Assembly: GCA_963693285.1 (NCBI GenBank)
Contig: OY848917.1
Location: 2,978,501 to 3,042,500, forward strand
Source of the DNA: Xestospongia muta
Taxonomy: Eukaryota > Porifera > Demospongiae > Haplosclerida > Petrosiidae
Reading direction: 5' to 3'
DNA length: 64,000 bases
The position numbers and the translations under genes are program-made. The notes under the pieces were generated by a model that saw only the letters and a program-made list of their open reading frames with translations, had not been told where the DNA came from and did not search any database. Shown here one piece after another: positions 9,075-20,351 of this stretch. Numbering within the stretch: the stretch's first letter is position 1; each line of letters opens with the position of its first letter.

Positions 9075-12000
9075 ATGGCGGCAAAGTCAGTCAAGGTAGA
9101 TACTTGTCTTATTTCACGCGATATTTCTCTCTTTTATGTTTCTGTAGGTCCTGTATACTCAACATAAGACAAGAAAATATAAAGTCTGGCAAGTATGTGC
9201 AACTGTGATTAGGTCTAGTGTAATTATAGATACATGAATAGTTGTCATGGCGATTTCAATGTGACCAGTATTATTAAAGTGGCCATAGTAAGCTTTCAAA
9301 TAACACCTTGAAGATTGAATTCACTAGACAACAATTATGACACTTTAATCTTCACTAATTATTTTAGTTAGCAAGTTTTATTTCCAACCTGCTGACAAAC
9401 TATCAACGTCAATACTATACCATGCCATATTGGATTGATTAATTGATTTCACTCTTATGAATAATTAATGAGCAATAAATATTTCATGTGCTAAAAATAT
9501 AATTTACCTTTACTTTCACAAGTTACAACTGTGATAGTAAGAGTTTATAATTTAGCTATAACTAGTCAATTTTTGTGGCCACGCCTACAATTAATTTGTT
9601 ATTATTGATTATGTTCAATCTATTGGAATTATAAGACATTTTAGAAGAAATTTTGTGGTTAGTATTTGTACTATTAGTGTAAGGAACACTTTTTTCTGGT
9701 GTTCATGAAACATACAAGAACCTTTCCTAAGCACTTTAACAGTATTCAGGAGGACTTCTTTAAGACCCTTATTATTATATCTTTTCTCTATAGGATGGTA
9801 TTCTTCAGTCATCACAATATGGATGTAAGGTAACAACATTGTGATGATGACACACTAATCACATTTTGTTATTTGTATTGGAGTTTATTTGATATTCTCA
9901 GTTTGCGTCCATTTCTTTCATTAATATTAATTATTCATAAGAAAATGGCTTCTCTAAGAGTATTTCTTGATAGTAAACTGCTGAAATCACTAGTTTTATT
10001 TCTGAACTAAACCTACAAAAGGCCACACTTAGTAGTTGAGCATGTTACTCCATGAATTTGGTGTCCAAACTGTTTATGATTATTGAGTCGTTGTGAGTGC
10101 AGTAGATGAGATAGAGGAAAGATGAATAAATCATTTTATTACCTGACATTCTTTGTGTGTTGTTTTGGAGCAGATATGTGTGTCTATTATTGTTACAACT
10201 ATTAAAGTTCTCAAACCTCTAGTAGATTTGGGAACAGAACTACATACACTGTCAAAGACTGATACAAATAGCAATCAATGACTACAAACTTTTAGCATTC
10301 TGTAACTAAATACAACCCTGCTATAACACCAGTTAACTCTGTAGACAATAATATTAGTGAACTCAGTTGTTACTAAATGTACAGTACATATCTTGTAACT
10401 CCATAGAACCCAAAAACCTTAGGCGTACAGCTCAAAGGATGTTTTCTGGTTAAGAAGCTTTCAATTTGAGTTGCATTCATTGGTTGCTATAGTTTACATG
10501 TGTCATGATTTACTTTATGTACGTTAATTTCATTCATCGGCTTTGAAAGTTCTATACAACATTACAACAAAATCTAATTGTGTTAATGTGATATTCACAA
10601 TGAAAGTAAATGTACATGCATACATGTGAAAGTCTGTCTGGACAACCAATACTAAAATGTAAATGTCCTTTCATATCTATTACCCCTCTGCCTAAGACTT
10701 TTCAACAATTATTAGAAGGAAAGCTATGTAGCTATATATGCATAGGCGTGGTTACCATCGATGTGCTGTCATGGTTAATTTTAACAGTGGGACACTCTAT
10801 CTCACTAGCTTACTGGAGGGTAAATAATAATCTAGGACTTTGTGTGTGTGTGTGCCGTGTCTGCTGATGAGATCTCCGGTTAGAAGATCGAAACAACCTT
10901 GCTCACTTCAACCAATTGTTATCTGTCAGGGACTCTATTCCAGCTAACTCATTGGCTGTTGCTATGAACTCCTTAGATGTATTTTGATTGGTTGTTGTAT
11001 TGTATATAAAACTTGGTTTTGTTTATTGATTTTTAGTATTGGTTGTCCAGACAAATATAAAGTCTGAAATGTCCTTTCGTATCTACTACCCCTCTGCCTA
11101 AGACTTTTCAACAATACAAACATGTACATTATATATATATATATATATATATAGTGTATATACCATGTGGTCCTAGACAATCTTAGGACTGCCTGGGCAT
11201 GCACGATTTCTACTGCCGAAAATTCTTACTTTATTAATAGTATCTGTAATATTTCTCATCAATAGATTTTATTATTAGATCAGGAAGGTAAAGAGATTGA
11301 CCATATCTTCATGTTATTTGATAAGGTGAGTCATAATATGTTGGATTTACTAAGCAAACACATGAAGGAATGTAGCAACATTTTAAATTATACAAAACAA
11401 AGTTTTATCAGGAGACTTTCTTTTGTGAAGTAGTATATTCCAGAGACATGGTAAACACACATCATCATAAATACATTAAGTCGTGTAACACAGTCCTAAT
11501 ACAATGCTTTTGATATACATAACATTAGACAAAACAAATCCCAAACTAGGTAAAATGGGTGTGGTTAGACAAAATGGGTGTGACCAAACAAAACTATTGG
11601 GGACACTCTACATGGATCTACCCATACCCGGTGTCACCATTTTGAATGTTTTTTGGAAGGATACATATGATCTTATGGGAAAAACATACATAGTCCCTTC
11701 CCAGATAAAACCCTGTAAGATTATTTTGAAAGTACATGTATATACAATGTGACGATAAGGGAATGAAGCAACAAGCTTCAATTGGTTGTGTCCCTAAATA
11801 TCATACCTATATTGTGTATTCTTAGTGTCTTTAACTACTAGTGCACTGATAATAGTGAATATGATTCTATTATTGAGATTAAATTCAATATTGTCTTTGA
11901 AAGTTGTATTGTACATTAATAATTATGAAAGAGATACACACATGTAGTTGTAAAGCAATGTTTCTACTTAACAACAGTGCTAACATACTCTGTAACAACA

Positions 12001-14798
12001 ACAGGATTTCCTTACTTCCTTTTGTACATTTTAAGATAACTGAGTTTTCCTGTATCGATATAAACATTTTCCCACAAGATAGAAGGTTGATATTTGTTAC
12101 ATAACATTGATATATTTTTGCTTACGAAGTAAGAGTATTACTACTATCTGTTATCACACTCTGATAGGTAACTGAAGGTACTATGTTAGAAACTGAACGT
12201 CATCTTATATCAGTTGATGAACCATGTGATACATCAAACACAACCCTTCCTGTTAAAAAGTACCCTTGGAACTCTCTAAAACCTCTTAGTCAGAATAGAC
12301 TTGATAAGACTTTTTCAGTTTCATCATCATCAAGTGTTATTGGAATGACATGTATTGGTGACTGCAATACTGAAGTGGTAAGAAAATTTCTCATACACAT
12401 TTGGATATGTATATTTATATGATGTGACTTATTATAGATATGATATTAAGTTTGCACAATAGTTAGTGACCCTTGGATGTTTATCTTGATATTGTAGTGT
12501 TCTGTGAGATCAGAGGATATAAATTTTTGTGGAGAAACTGTTCTATAACAATGATTTTTGTGTACTTGTAAATAATACTTTTAAGCAAGGCCTATAGCAT
12601 TAACTGTATGTGAGTTAAACATCTGCAGTATACTGACCTTTTTCTATAATCCTGACTGCTTTCTTTCATTTCCTGTGTATAGTTCAAACAAACTTCCAGT
12701 CATTTTAGTTAATATTACTTTTAATTGGACTGGCCAAATGTAACACCTGTTTCAAAACCATCATAAAAGCCAGTGTTTGCAATCTGACTGTAAGCAGGAT
12801 AAAGGGTTGGGGTAAAGCACTTCCAAGGAGCTTAATTCTCAAGCACAAGCACTTGAACAGTTGCAAGTACAACCATAAGGAGAAGCATTGTCACATGATT
12901 TATGACTTAAGTTAAAAGCACAAGTACTTTTGTGGTGCTTAAGCATGGCTTAAGCATATCAGAGTTTAACTTAAGTCTTTAAAATTACTGAACTTTAAGA
13001 CACTATTCTTTTATTTACACTATGTACATGTCCAATTATGACATACGTTATACACTTCAGTTAAACAAAATTGTAAATTCTTGTGCAAACTACAATGTAA
13101 CACCATTGCATTTGACAAACATCAGCTGTTCAAAACATTCATCGGACAATCGACACCATAAGGGTTTGTAAAGGCTTAAAACTTTAAAAGGTTAAAATGC
13201 TGTAAGCACTAATACTTTCATTATAACTTAAACCAATCTTTTTACTCAAAGCACTTCAAAGCAGTCATTTATTTGTGCTTAAGCTAGCTTGAAACTTAAA
13301 TACTGAGTGCTTAACCCCAACCTTGGTCTTTAAGATGTACATATATGTATATGTTATGTGTGTCCACAACATCTATATGTGTGTATTTTGAACTATAACT
13401 CTCTATTGCTTAGCTTTGGATAAATGATGGTCTTTATATAACAGAACTATGATTTCATTGAAATAAAAGTATAGTTTCACTAATCTCATAGTAAGATGAA
13501 GGGAATGTTTCTGTAATGACCTTTAGACACTGTATGATGAAATGGAATTTACAACTATCCTTTTGTCCAAGCAAATTAAAGTTATCAGTGTCATACTACT
13601 GTATGAGATAATATAAAGTACTATGGCAAAGCAGTCTCCTATACTATAGCAAAGCAGTTTGATGGTTGCCATTCAACTGTCTCACATATAAACACATCTC
13701 CTAGATACATTACACTAGGTTACAAAAAGCTGCACCCTTAATTATGATGTTAATGCTAAAATGTCTTTAGATAATAGAATGGTAACCATCAGATTGTATC
13801 TTGTGTTGTTTACTACTGTTGTAAGATAGTTGCTAATAACACTAATATACTATATCAGTCTAACTTGCTAGGACAGTAATGGAGTTGGTAATAAATCCCA
13901 CTTTATCGGACAGTGTCTGTTCTGTAGTGCAAGCCACTAAATGATCATATGATCATGTTACTATCATGTTTTATATGTACATGTAGTAGTTTCATATTTG
14001 CTACAAGTTATGTCATTATAATAGTAAATAGAAATCACATACATTAGTGACACGTGGGTTACTAGGAGAAATGTTGTCTTCCTAATTAAAAGTAATTGAG
14101 TTAAAAATGTCTCATTAAGATCCATTACATGACAATATGACAGTGAGGTCAGTTGTAAATCCCAGTCTATCTGGCAACGTCTGTTCCGTAGTGAAGATCA
14201 CTCACTACTCATGTGACCATGTGATTCATCATGTTTTATATAATAGTAGTAGTAGTTTCATATTCACTATAGTTATATCTTACAATAAATGATGTTAATG
14301 TATGCATTAATGACAAGTTTGATACTGGAAGAAATGTTACTTATCATTATTGGTTAATGCCCTTAATCAAAAATAATATTGAATCTAAAATACACTCGTA
14401 TGATCTGTGATAGCTTAAACCAGCTGCATTTTCTAAATTTAGTAACTTTAAAATGACCGTGTGTGAATTTTTCAAATTTTCCCAAGCTCATCTCGTGAAT
14501 AGCACATTCAATGTTTACACAATTAATGTTAGGCTAAATATGGAATACCCTCCCTTGACAATATATTGAGCATGCTAAATAGAAAAGGAAGCAAAAGAAA
14601 AGAAAGTAATAAAGATTAAATGAAAACAAAAGAATTGAAATTAAATGTAAAGAAAGACTACAAATGGAAAAAAGGAAAGAAATTAACAAAATAGCAAAGA
14701 AAACAAAAGATTAGAAAAAAACAAAAACTAAGACCAACTTTTGCTGTTTAATATTTAATTATCAGTTTGTTGTCACATTGGAAATAATTCTTGGATTA

Positions 14799-14871
<73 letters not shown>

Positions 14872-14900
14872 TGTGTGTGTGTGTGTGTGTCTGTGTGTGT

Positions 14901-14939
<39 letters not shown>

Positions 14940-17900
14940 GTATGATCATATAATAATTGATAATCAACAATGAATGTGTACATGTGCAATGCACATGTGT
15001 TTCTGTTGAACAATAGGACAAAAGCCAAAACATATTTCCTTTAGTAAGGGACTTTGTTTGTAACAACAATTGGAAGTGTTGCTATGATAGATACTTATTA
15101 TTTCCTCAATATCCTGTTATAGTAAACTGAACAATAATAGGAAAGAACTGTTGCATAAGTATATGTTATGGGAAGTTTATATTGTATTTTAAGGAAATCA
15201 TCAAATTATGTGTCCATGCAACAACAGTCCAATGAGTTCCTAGTAATTCTCAATAGTTCAATACAATATATACTGAGAATTGTTATTATTAGAATTTATT
15301 TCTTATCAATCCTTTGAATTCAAATCCACAAAATACTCTCTATAATGACATATCCAATAGCACTGTATTAATAAAATACCTAAGTGCATTTTTGTTACTC
15401 TTTTAATAAGGGTAATTAATGACACTAATATGTTTGGCAGATTATCAAGATGTGACATACTCTATAATCAGATTCTGGCTCCTATAATTAACCTCTATAT
15501 TGGGACATATCTACATGTACCTGTATTATAAATGTGTTTCAAAAAGGCCCCAATGAGTCTGAAGCTACATTTCATTGCTTTTCAGTAACTTAAGATGCTA
15601 CAATTCTGAATGTATTTAGTAATTTAGGTCAGTTAGGTGTTATATCAGTCATTGAGTCATTTCATATCCTTTAGACAAAGAGCTCGTCTTTTTCTAAGTC
15701 CCCTATTCGTGAGACATATGATTGTAATTTGAAACTGAACTCTTCCACTCAATCAGCACATGTTCCAAAAGAAATTGACATAAGAAAACCAACTTGTTAT
15801 ATACCAGAGCTTGACTCCTCCTCTCAAACAGTCAATACACGAAAAATCAATAACCGGAAACGTTCAGCAAGTCAGATTGTCAACTTACTACAGCCCAAAT
15901 CTACTAGCCATCAAGATCATTCTTCAACTAAATATACCTCACATTCAAAGAAAAGGATAAAGACCTTGGATCTAGACAGTGAGGACTTGACATTTGTAAA
16001 GAACACAGGTTAGAAGACTGTCATCAGTGGTGCCATAATGTACATATACATTAATATTTAAGGACACTGTATTAGGATTTATTTTAAACAAAAATATGAT
16101 AAATCAATGGATAATAATAGTATTAGTATGAGAGAAAAACAAGAAAAGGACACTATTAGGATTTAGTAATATAGAAGAGATGCCTGTATATTTAGTCAAT
16201 ATGCACATATAACATGTACATGTACATATATCATGTAAATGTACATATAACATGTACATGTATATGTAACATGTACATGTACGTATAACATGTACATGTA
16301 CATATATCATGTACATGTACATGTACATGTACATGTACATATAACATGTACATGTACATGTACATATAACATGTACATGTACATATATCATGTACATGTA
16401 CATGTACATGTACATATAACATGTACTCCTGGCTCCTCAAATAAAAATCTCTTTTAAACTTTTCTTTATCATTTTCTATATAGAACTATCTCACCAAGAT
16501 GTCAATTTATCATTCTTGAGTGGTGATCAAGGTTTCATTGAGTCAAAATGTCACGATGATGTTAGTTTCTTTGATGATGACATTGTTGTCTCTTCTCTCG
16601 CTGATTTCTACAATGACCTACCCCATCCTAATCACGTAATGAAGAACAAAGTAAGTTAAATGAATACTTAAAAGGAACTGTATTAGTGTATAAAGAATAA
16701 CAATAGCAGTGCTATCACTATAATTAAACTGGATTAAATTAGAGTGTGCCTACAATACTGTATTAATTAATACAGTCAACTCTTTTAAGGTAAATACAAG
16801 CTATGCACATATAGTGGAATAGCCAACACTAGCAACAGTGAAGTCTGATATTAGAATTGTTGTATAATGACAAATGAGGTCAAGTTAAAACTTTATGACA
16901 CAAGAGTTTTGTATGAAAAGTCTCATACTGGTTTACAATAAGTTGTCATTCTTGATAATTGATATCACAGACTGAATGATCTAATCAACATTGTTAGTGA
17001 TTTTTGTAATTTTCTGATTGATTAATTTTTTTGATTTCATGCTTTCAAAACAAAATCAATATCATATATACTTGTAGAAGAAAGATTTCAGCACCTTTTG
17101 CTAATATTTGGTTACTAGTTCTTTATTAGGGTAACACACACACATACACAAACACACAGATAACCAAACTATATTAAGTTCCCAAAGATACGTACAGTGA
17201 GGTTATAATGACACACAATAGAACTTATATCTGTATTATAGAGTGTCTATTATGTCACTTCTTTTCTGTTACAGCAATCTACATGTATTTCAACCCTTGG
17301 CATTATCTCCAGTGGATCTGTAAGAAGAGACAAAACATTGCCAATTTCATTATCTAAATGGACAGATTTTTTAGATCCTCCCTCACCCGACCAAACATAT
17401 CCTTGGACTATTATATCTAATACTTCAGTTTCTGATTCATCTGTAATAAACCAGTGTACACATAACTATCTGAATGCTGATAGTACTGGATTATTATTGA
17501 GTGATCGTGTTAGCAGATATGATGAAAGTAATTTGTCATGCTCGTCTGCAAATATTTCTGTTAGTACAGTAACAGTTAATGGACTAAATTTTGATCAGAC
17601 AATCCAGTCAAATATTAAAAACACACTTCCTCCATCTCCCAAATCAGACCTGATAACCATTCAAAATTTTGAACAACTACCCTCAAAACAATATTCAATT
17701 GATAATGAACAAAGAGCAACAAATACCAATAGCCAATATAGGCGTGTTCTACAACCACTTGTATCTAACCCAGATGACTTCGTAATAGAGCTAAGAAAGG
17801 AAAAAGCATCTTCTCCAAGTCCCTCATTGTCATCACTACATCATTGTTTATTTAGGACTCCATTGACAAAGCAAACAGAACTGTTTCCTTTGAACTCTTC

Positions 17901-19589
17901 CTTTCATGACAGTTGTTGTACACCAACTAGCAATAAATCAATATCTTCTGAGAAACCAGCTAAAGTATCCTCGTCCCAAATTTCCCTTAGTTGTACAGGA
18001 TACCAACACATAAACAAACAATCGAAATCTCTAAATAAGCTAGCAATAGTTTCAAGAACTGCACATGACATAATAAGCAAAACTTGCCCGTGTTTGGACA
18101 AGCAACCACAATTTACTACAGCTTATGTTGGGACAGTGCCTAATCAAAAGGTCAATATAGTACAATAATAATATAAATAGTTGTTTATAAATCTATTAAC
18201 TTTGTGTATAAAGTGTGGCCGTAATTTGTAAGTGTTATTTTAAGGAAAGTGACATAGTTGTTTATAAATCTATTAAATCTGTGTATAAAGTGTGGGTGTA
18301 ATTTGTATGTGTTATTTTAAGGAAAATGACATAATGATAATTTCTTTTAATTTCAATTTATCCATCTTATTTCCTTCCTATTGTAGGAAGAATCGACTCC
18401 CACTAGATGTCACCAAGCAGCGTATGTTAAAAACACTTCGACAGGGCATATATCACCCTCTCCATTCCATTTATCACCATGTCGACCACTGACCTCATCT
18501 TCATGTATGACAATATGCACAAGTGGTCCTTCTATATTAACTAGTAGCTCATTGAATAATATACCTACTACTAATACCACACAGATGTCATTATGTCTCA
18601 GATCAAAGGTCAGTTCCTTGGAATCTAATAATACTGTTCCAAATATGGAACAAAATAGTAGCAATGACGACGACTCTGACTTTGAATCCTCATCACCATG
18701 GCAACTTGATATGAATTTAGCATCTCCATGGCAACTTGATACCACGAACCATACTCAAGATAAAGAAATTAAGTTGTATGATGATGATAACAATACTGAT
18801 TTCCAAGATGCTTCGTTACCATGGCAACAGAAGCCATTGAACACAAAGGAGTGCCCTGTAGCAGGTGATTGTGTCAACATTGGTAATTGTTATGCTGACA
18901 ACATTAAATGGAGTGAACTGTCACCTCAACAACTATCACCATGGGAACCAGTATTGACTAATAAAGAATTACAAGCAGATGTAGTCCATTCCAATGAATT
19001 GTCTATCATATCTGATAATCCATATTTCATGAAAGCTACCAAGTCTTTGTTGCCAAGGCAATCTTGTACTATGGTTGATAAGAAGGATTGTAGCAAGAAT
19101 AACCACAGTGTATTGAGCACTCCTTTAACTGAGAACAATGACATGACACCTGTTACAAACTGTAAACCCAAACCCAAAGAAGAAATTAAATTACCTCAAA
19201 ATTGTTTTATTGGTAATGAGAGACCTAAAAAGACTTCACCGTCTACAAGTGTCACGCACACCATACAAGGTGATAGTGTACCATCACTGACACCTGGCTG
19301 TGGTCAAACCCTATTGTCGCATACAGTAACAAATAATCTTCATATAAAAAAACAATCATATCACTCTTCATCTCGTTGCCATGCCAACCAATGCTTAACT
19401 GAGCCTAGTTCTCTGGAGTTATGTCCTACAAAGAAATATCATGACGCACTTACTAGCGAATCGATTTGTTTTGTACTGGGTGATCCACGTATTGAGGATA
19501 TAGGGCATATTGTGAAAAGGCAAAGAGATTTCAAGCTAGGTTTGTGGGATGATGATGATGATGAGATTAACAACAATACCACTTTGTAA
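9075..19589 (+). CDS. ZGRF1-like: ZGRF1-like protein: DUF2439 domain, no helicase
   Basis: Nine exons: 9075-9095, 9148-9192, 9794-9829, 11266-11325, 12168-12377, 15675-16008, 16484-16650, 17275-18150 and 18387-19589, all in phase, giving about 983 residues. Residues 1-73 match DUF2439, the N-terminal domain of the DNA-repair protein ZGRF1: VLYTQHKTRKYKVWQ, DGILQSSQYGCK, ILLLDQEGKEID, LETERHLISVDEP. SASQIVNLLQP at 188-198 recalls a short motif that follows this domain in relatives. The remainder is Ser/Asn/Thr-rich and predicted disordered, with six Pro-Trp motifs (W88, W335, W688, W698, W729, W769), four of them S/L-PW-Q/E. The chain ends in an acidic tail (LGLWDDDDDE). The GRF zinc finger and SF1 helicase of vertebrate ZGRF1 are absent. 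AATAAA lies at 19655-19660. The exon 8 donor (AAG|GTCAAT) is weak; reading through gives a stop at 18168. Confidence 0.82.
10636..11115. repeat. mixed inverted and direct repeat in ZGRF1-like intron 3
   Basis: A 22-bp segment at 10636-10657 (GTCTGGACAACCAATAC...) recurs as its exact reverse complement at 11031-11052. The next 49 bp (10661-10709, containing TACCCCTCTGCCTAAGACTT) recur in the same orientation at 11067-11115 with about three differences. A TA microsatellite follows at about 11132-11153. Confidence 0.75.
12802..13324. mobile_element. MITE-like element, about 520 bp
   Basis: In intron 5 of the ZGRF1-like gene. Terminal inverted repeats of about 21 bp: AAGGGTTGGGGTAAAGCACT at the left; the complement of the right end reads AAGGTTGGGGTTAAGCACTC. 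The interior holds many GCTTAAG / AAGCAC words in both directions, giving fold-back potential. There is no coding capacity, so it would be non-autonomous. The termini loosely recall hAT elements, but target-site duplications could not be identified. Confidence 0.5.
13874..14340. repeat. diverged tandem duplication, about 260 bp
   Basis: About 13874-14073 and 14136-14340 share blocks such as AAATCCCA-CT-TAT--G-CA, GTCTGTTC-GTAGTG, CATCATGTTTTATAT, GTAGTTTCATATT and GAAGAAATGTT. Located in ZGRF1-like intron 5. Confidence 0.65.
14801..14936. repeat. (TG)n microsatellite
   Basis: About 136 bp of TG dinucleotides with a few C interruptions, in ZGRF1-like intron 5. It is preceded at about 14575-14735 by a purine-rich stretch (AAAAGAAAAGAAAG words). 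Confidence 0.95.
16205..16426. repeat. palindromic ACATGTACATAT satellite
   Basis: Alternating ACATGTACATGT and ATATAACATG / ATATATCATG words fill about 220 bp of ZGRF1-like intron 6. The core ACATGT/TGTACA words are self-complementary, so the array can form hairpins or cruciforms. Long frames through it are artefacts. Confidence 0.9.
18177..18330. repeat. 77-bp tandem duplication in ZGRF1-like intron 8
   Basis: Units at about 18177-18253 and 18254-18330 share TAGTTGTTTATAAATCTATT and GTGTTATTTTAAGGAAA. The first contains GTAAGTG, the second GTATGTG at the same place, both donor-like, but both lie after the in-frame stop at 18166-18168. Confidence 0.85.
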
Positions 19590-19692
19590 TATAATGTTGA
19601 GTGTATATTTTCAACTTGATCCTAGCTAAATGCGTTATACACTACATTATCTATAATAAAATTGTTGTTATGCTTCAGATAACAGCATAGAT

Positions 19693-19800
19693 AGTTGTAT
19701 GGGCCCTATGAGGACATGGTCTAGCATCTTTGTTATAACTGAAGTTAAGCAGCCTTGACTAGGACTATCTTATGATAGACATTGCTCAGTGTTGTAAGAC
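19693..19800 (+). pseudogene. 5S-rRNA-like sequence (pseudogene or 5S-derived SINE)
   Basis: GAAGTTAAGCAG at 19741-19752 is the highly conserved box A / loop core of 5S rRNA. It is preceded at the right distance (48 nt) by a GTATGGGCC-like start and followed by TTGACTAGGACTA and CAGTGTTGTAAG, which resemble the intermediate element and the 3' strand. Box C is degenerate and about ten bases are missing, so it is probably not functional. The following 90 bp (ending near AGAATACTAATTTTATTC) could be the body of a 5S-headed SINE. Confidence 0.55.
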
Positions 19801-20310
19801 CGAACAAGCGTCACTATAAGATGTACTGCTTGCTACATAGAATTTCCAGAGCTAGGTTGATAGGACTTTCCATCACAAGAGAATACTAATTTTATTCAAT
19901 CAATTTATTTATCTATAGCATTGTAGTTATTGCTTGTATATCTTAATTTCTAAACCAAAATGTAGTTCAATATCTTATATGGATCAAATTGAAAATAGAT
20001 TCTGTATTGAGTATTGTTTTACCATTATCTACTATATAACTTATTTCTCATATCAATATTTATTTAACTGTTCATTTTAAGCTTTATAAACTGATTTTAT
20101 TGAAGTTAAAATTGTTGCTTAGTAACCAAGCATCTCTAGTTCTCAACATATAACAGTGTTGAAGTCATATATGTAATTATGAAGACATGACTTGTAATGT
20201 CATTGGTGATATCATATCCATTCTTTGTTGCTTGCATTCTTGCTAGTAGTAATAGATTATTAATTTAGTGTGGTAAACAAAGTAATTCAAGAATGTTATT
20301 ATAGCTTATA

Positions 20311-20351
<41 letters not shown>

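Noticed and set aside
14773..15069. Long frames on both strands through the TG tract
   Set aside because: Repeat artefact (alternating His-Thr or Cys-Val).
16104..16440. Minus-strand frames of Met-Tyr and His-Val repeats
   Set aside because: Artefact of the ACATGTACATAT satellite.
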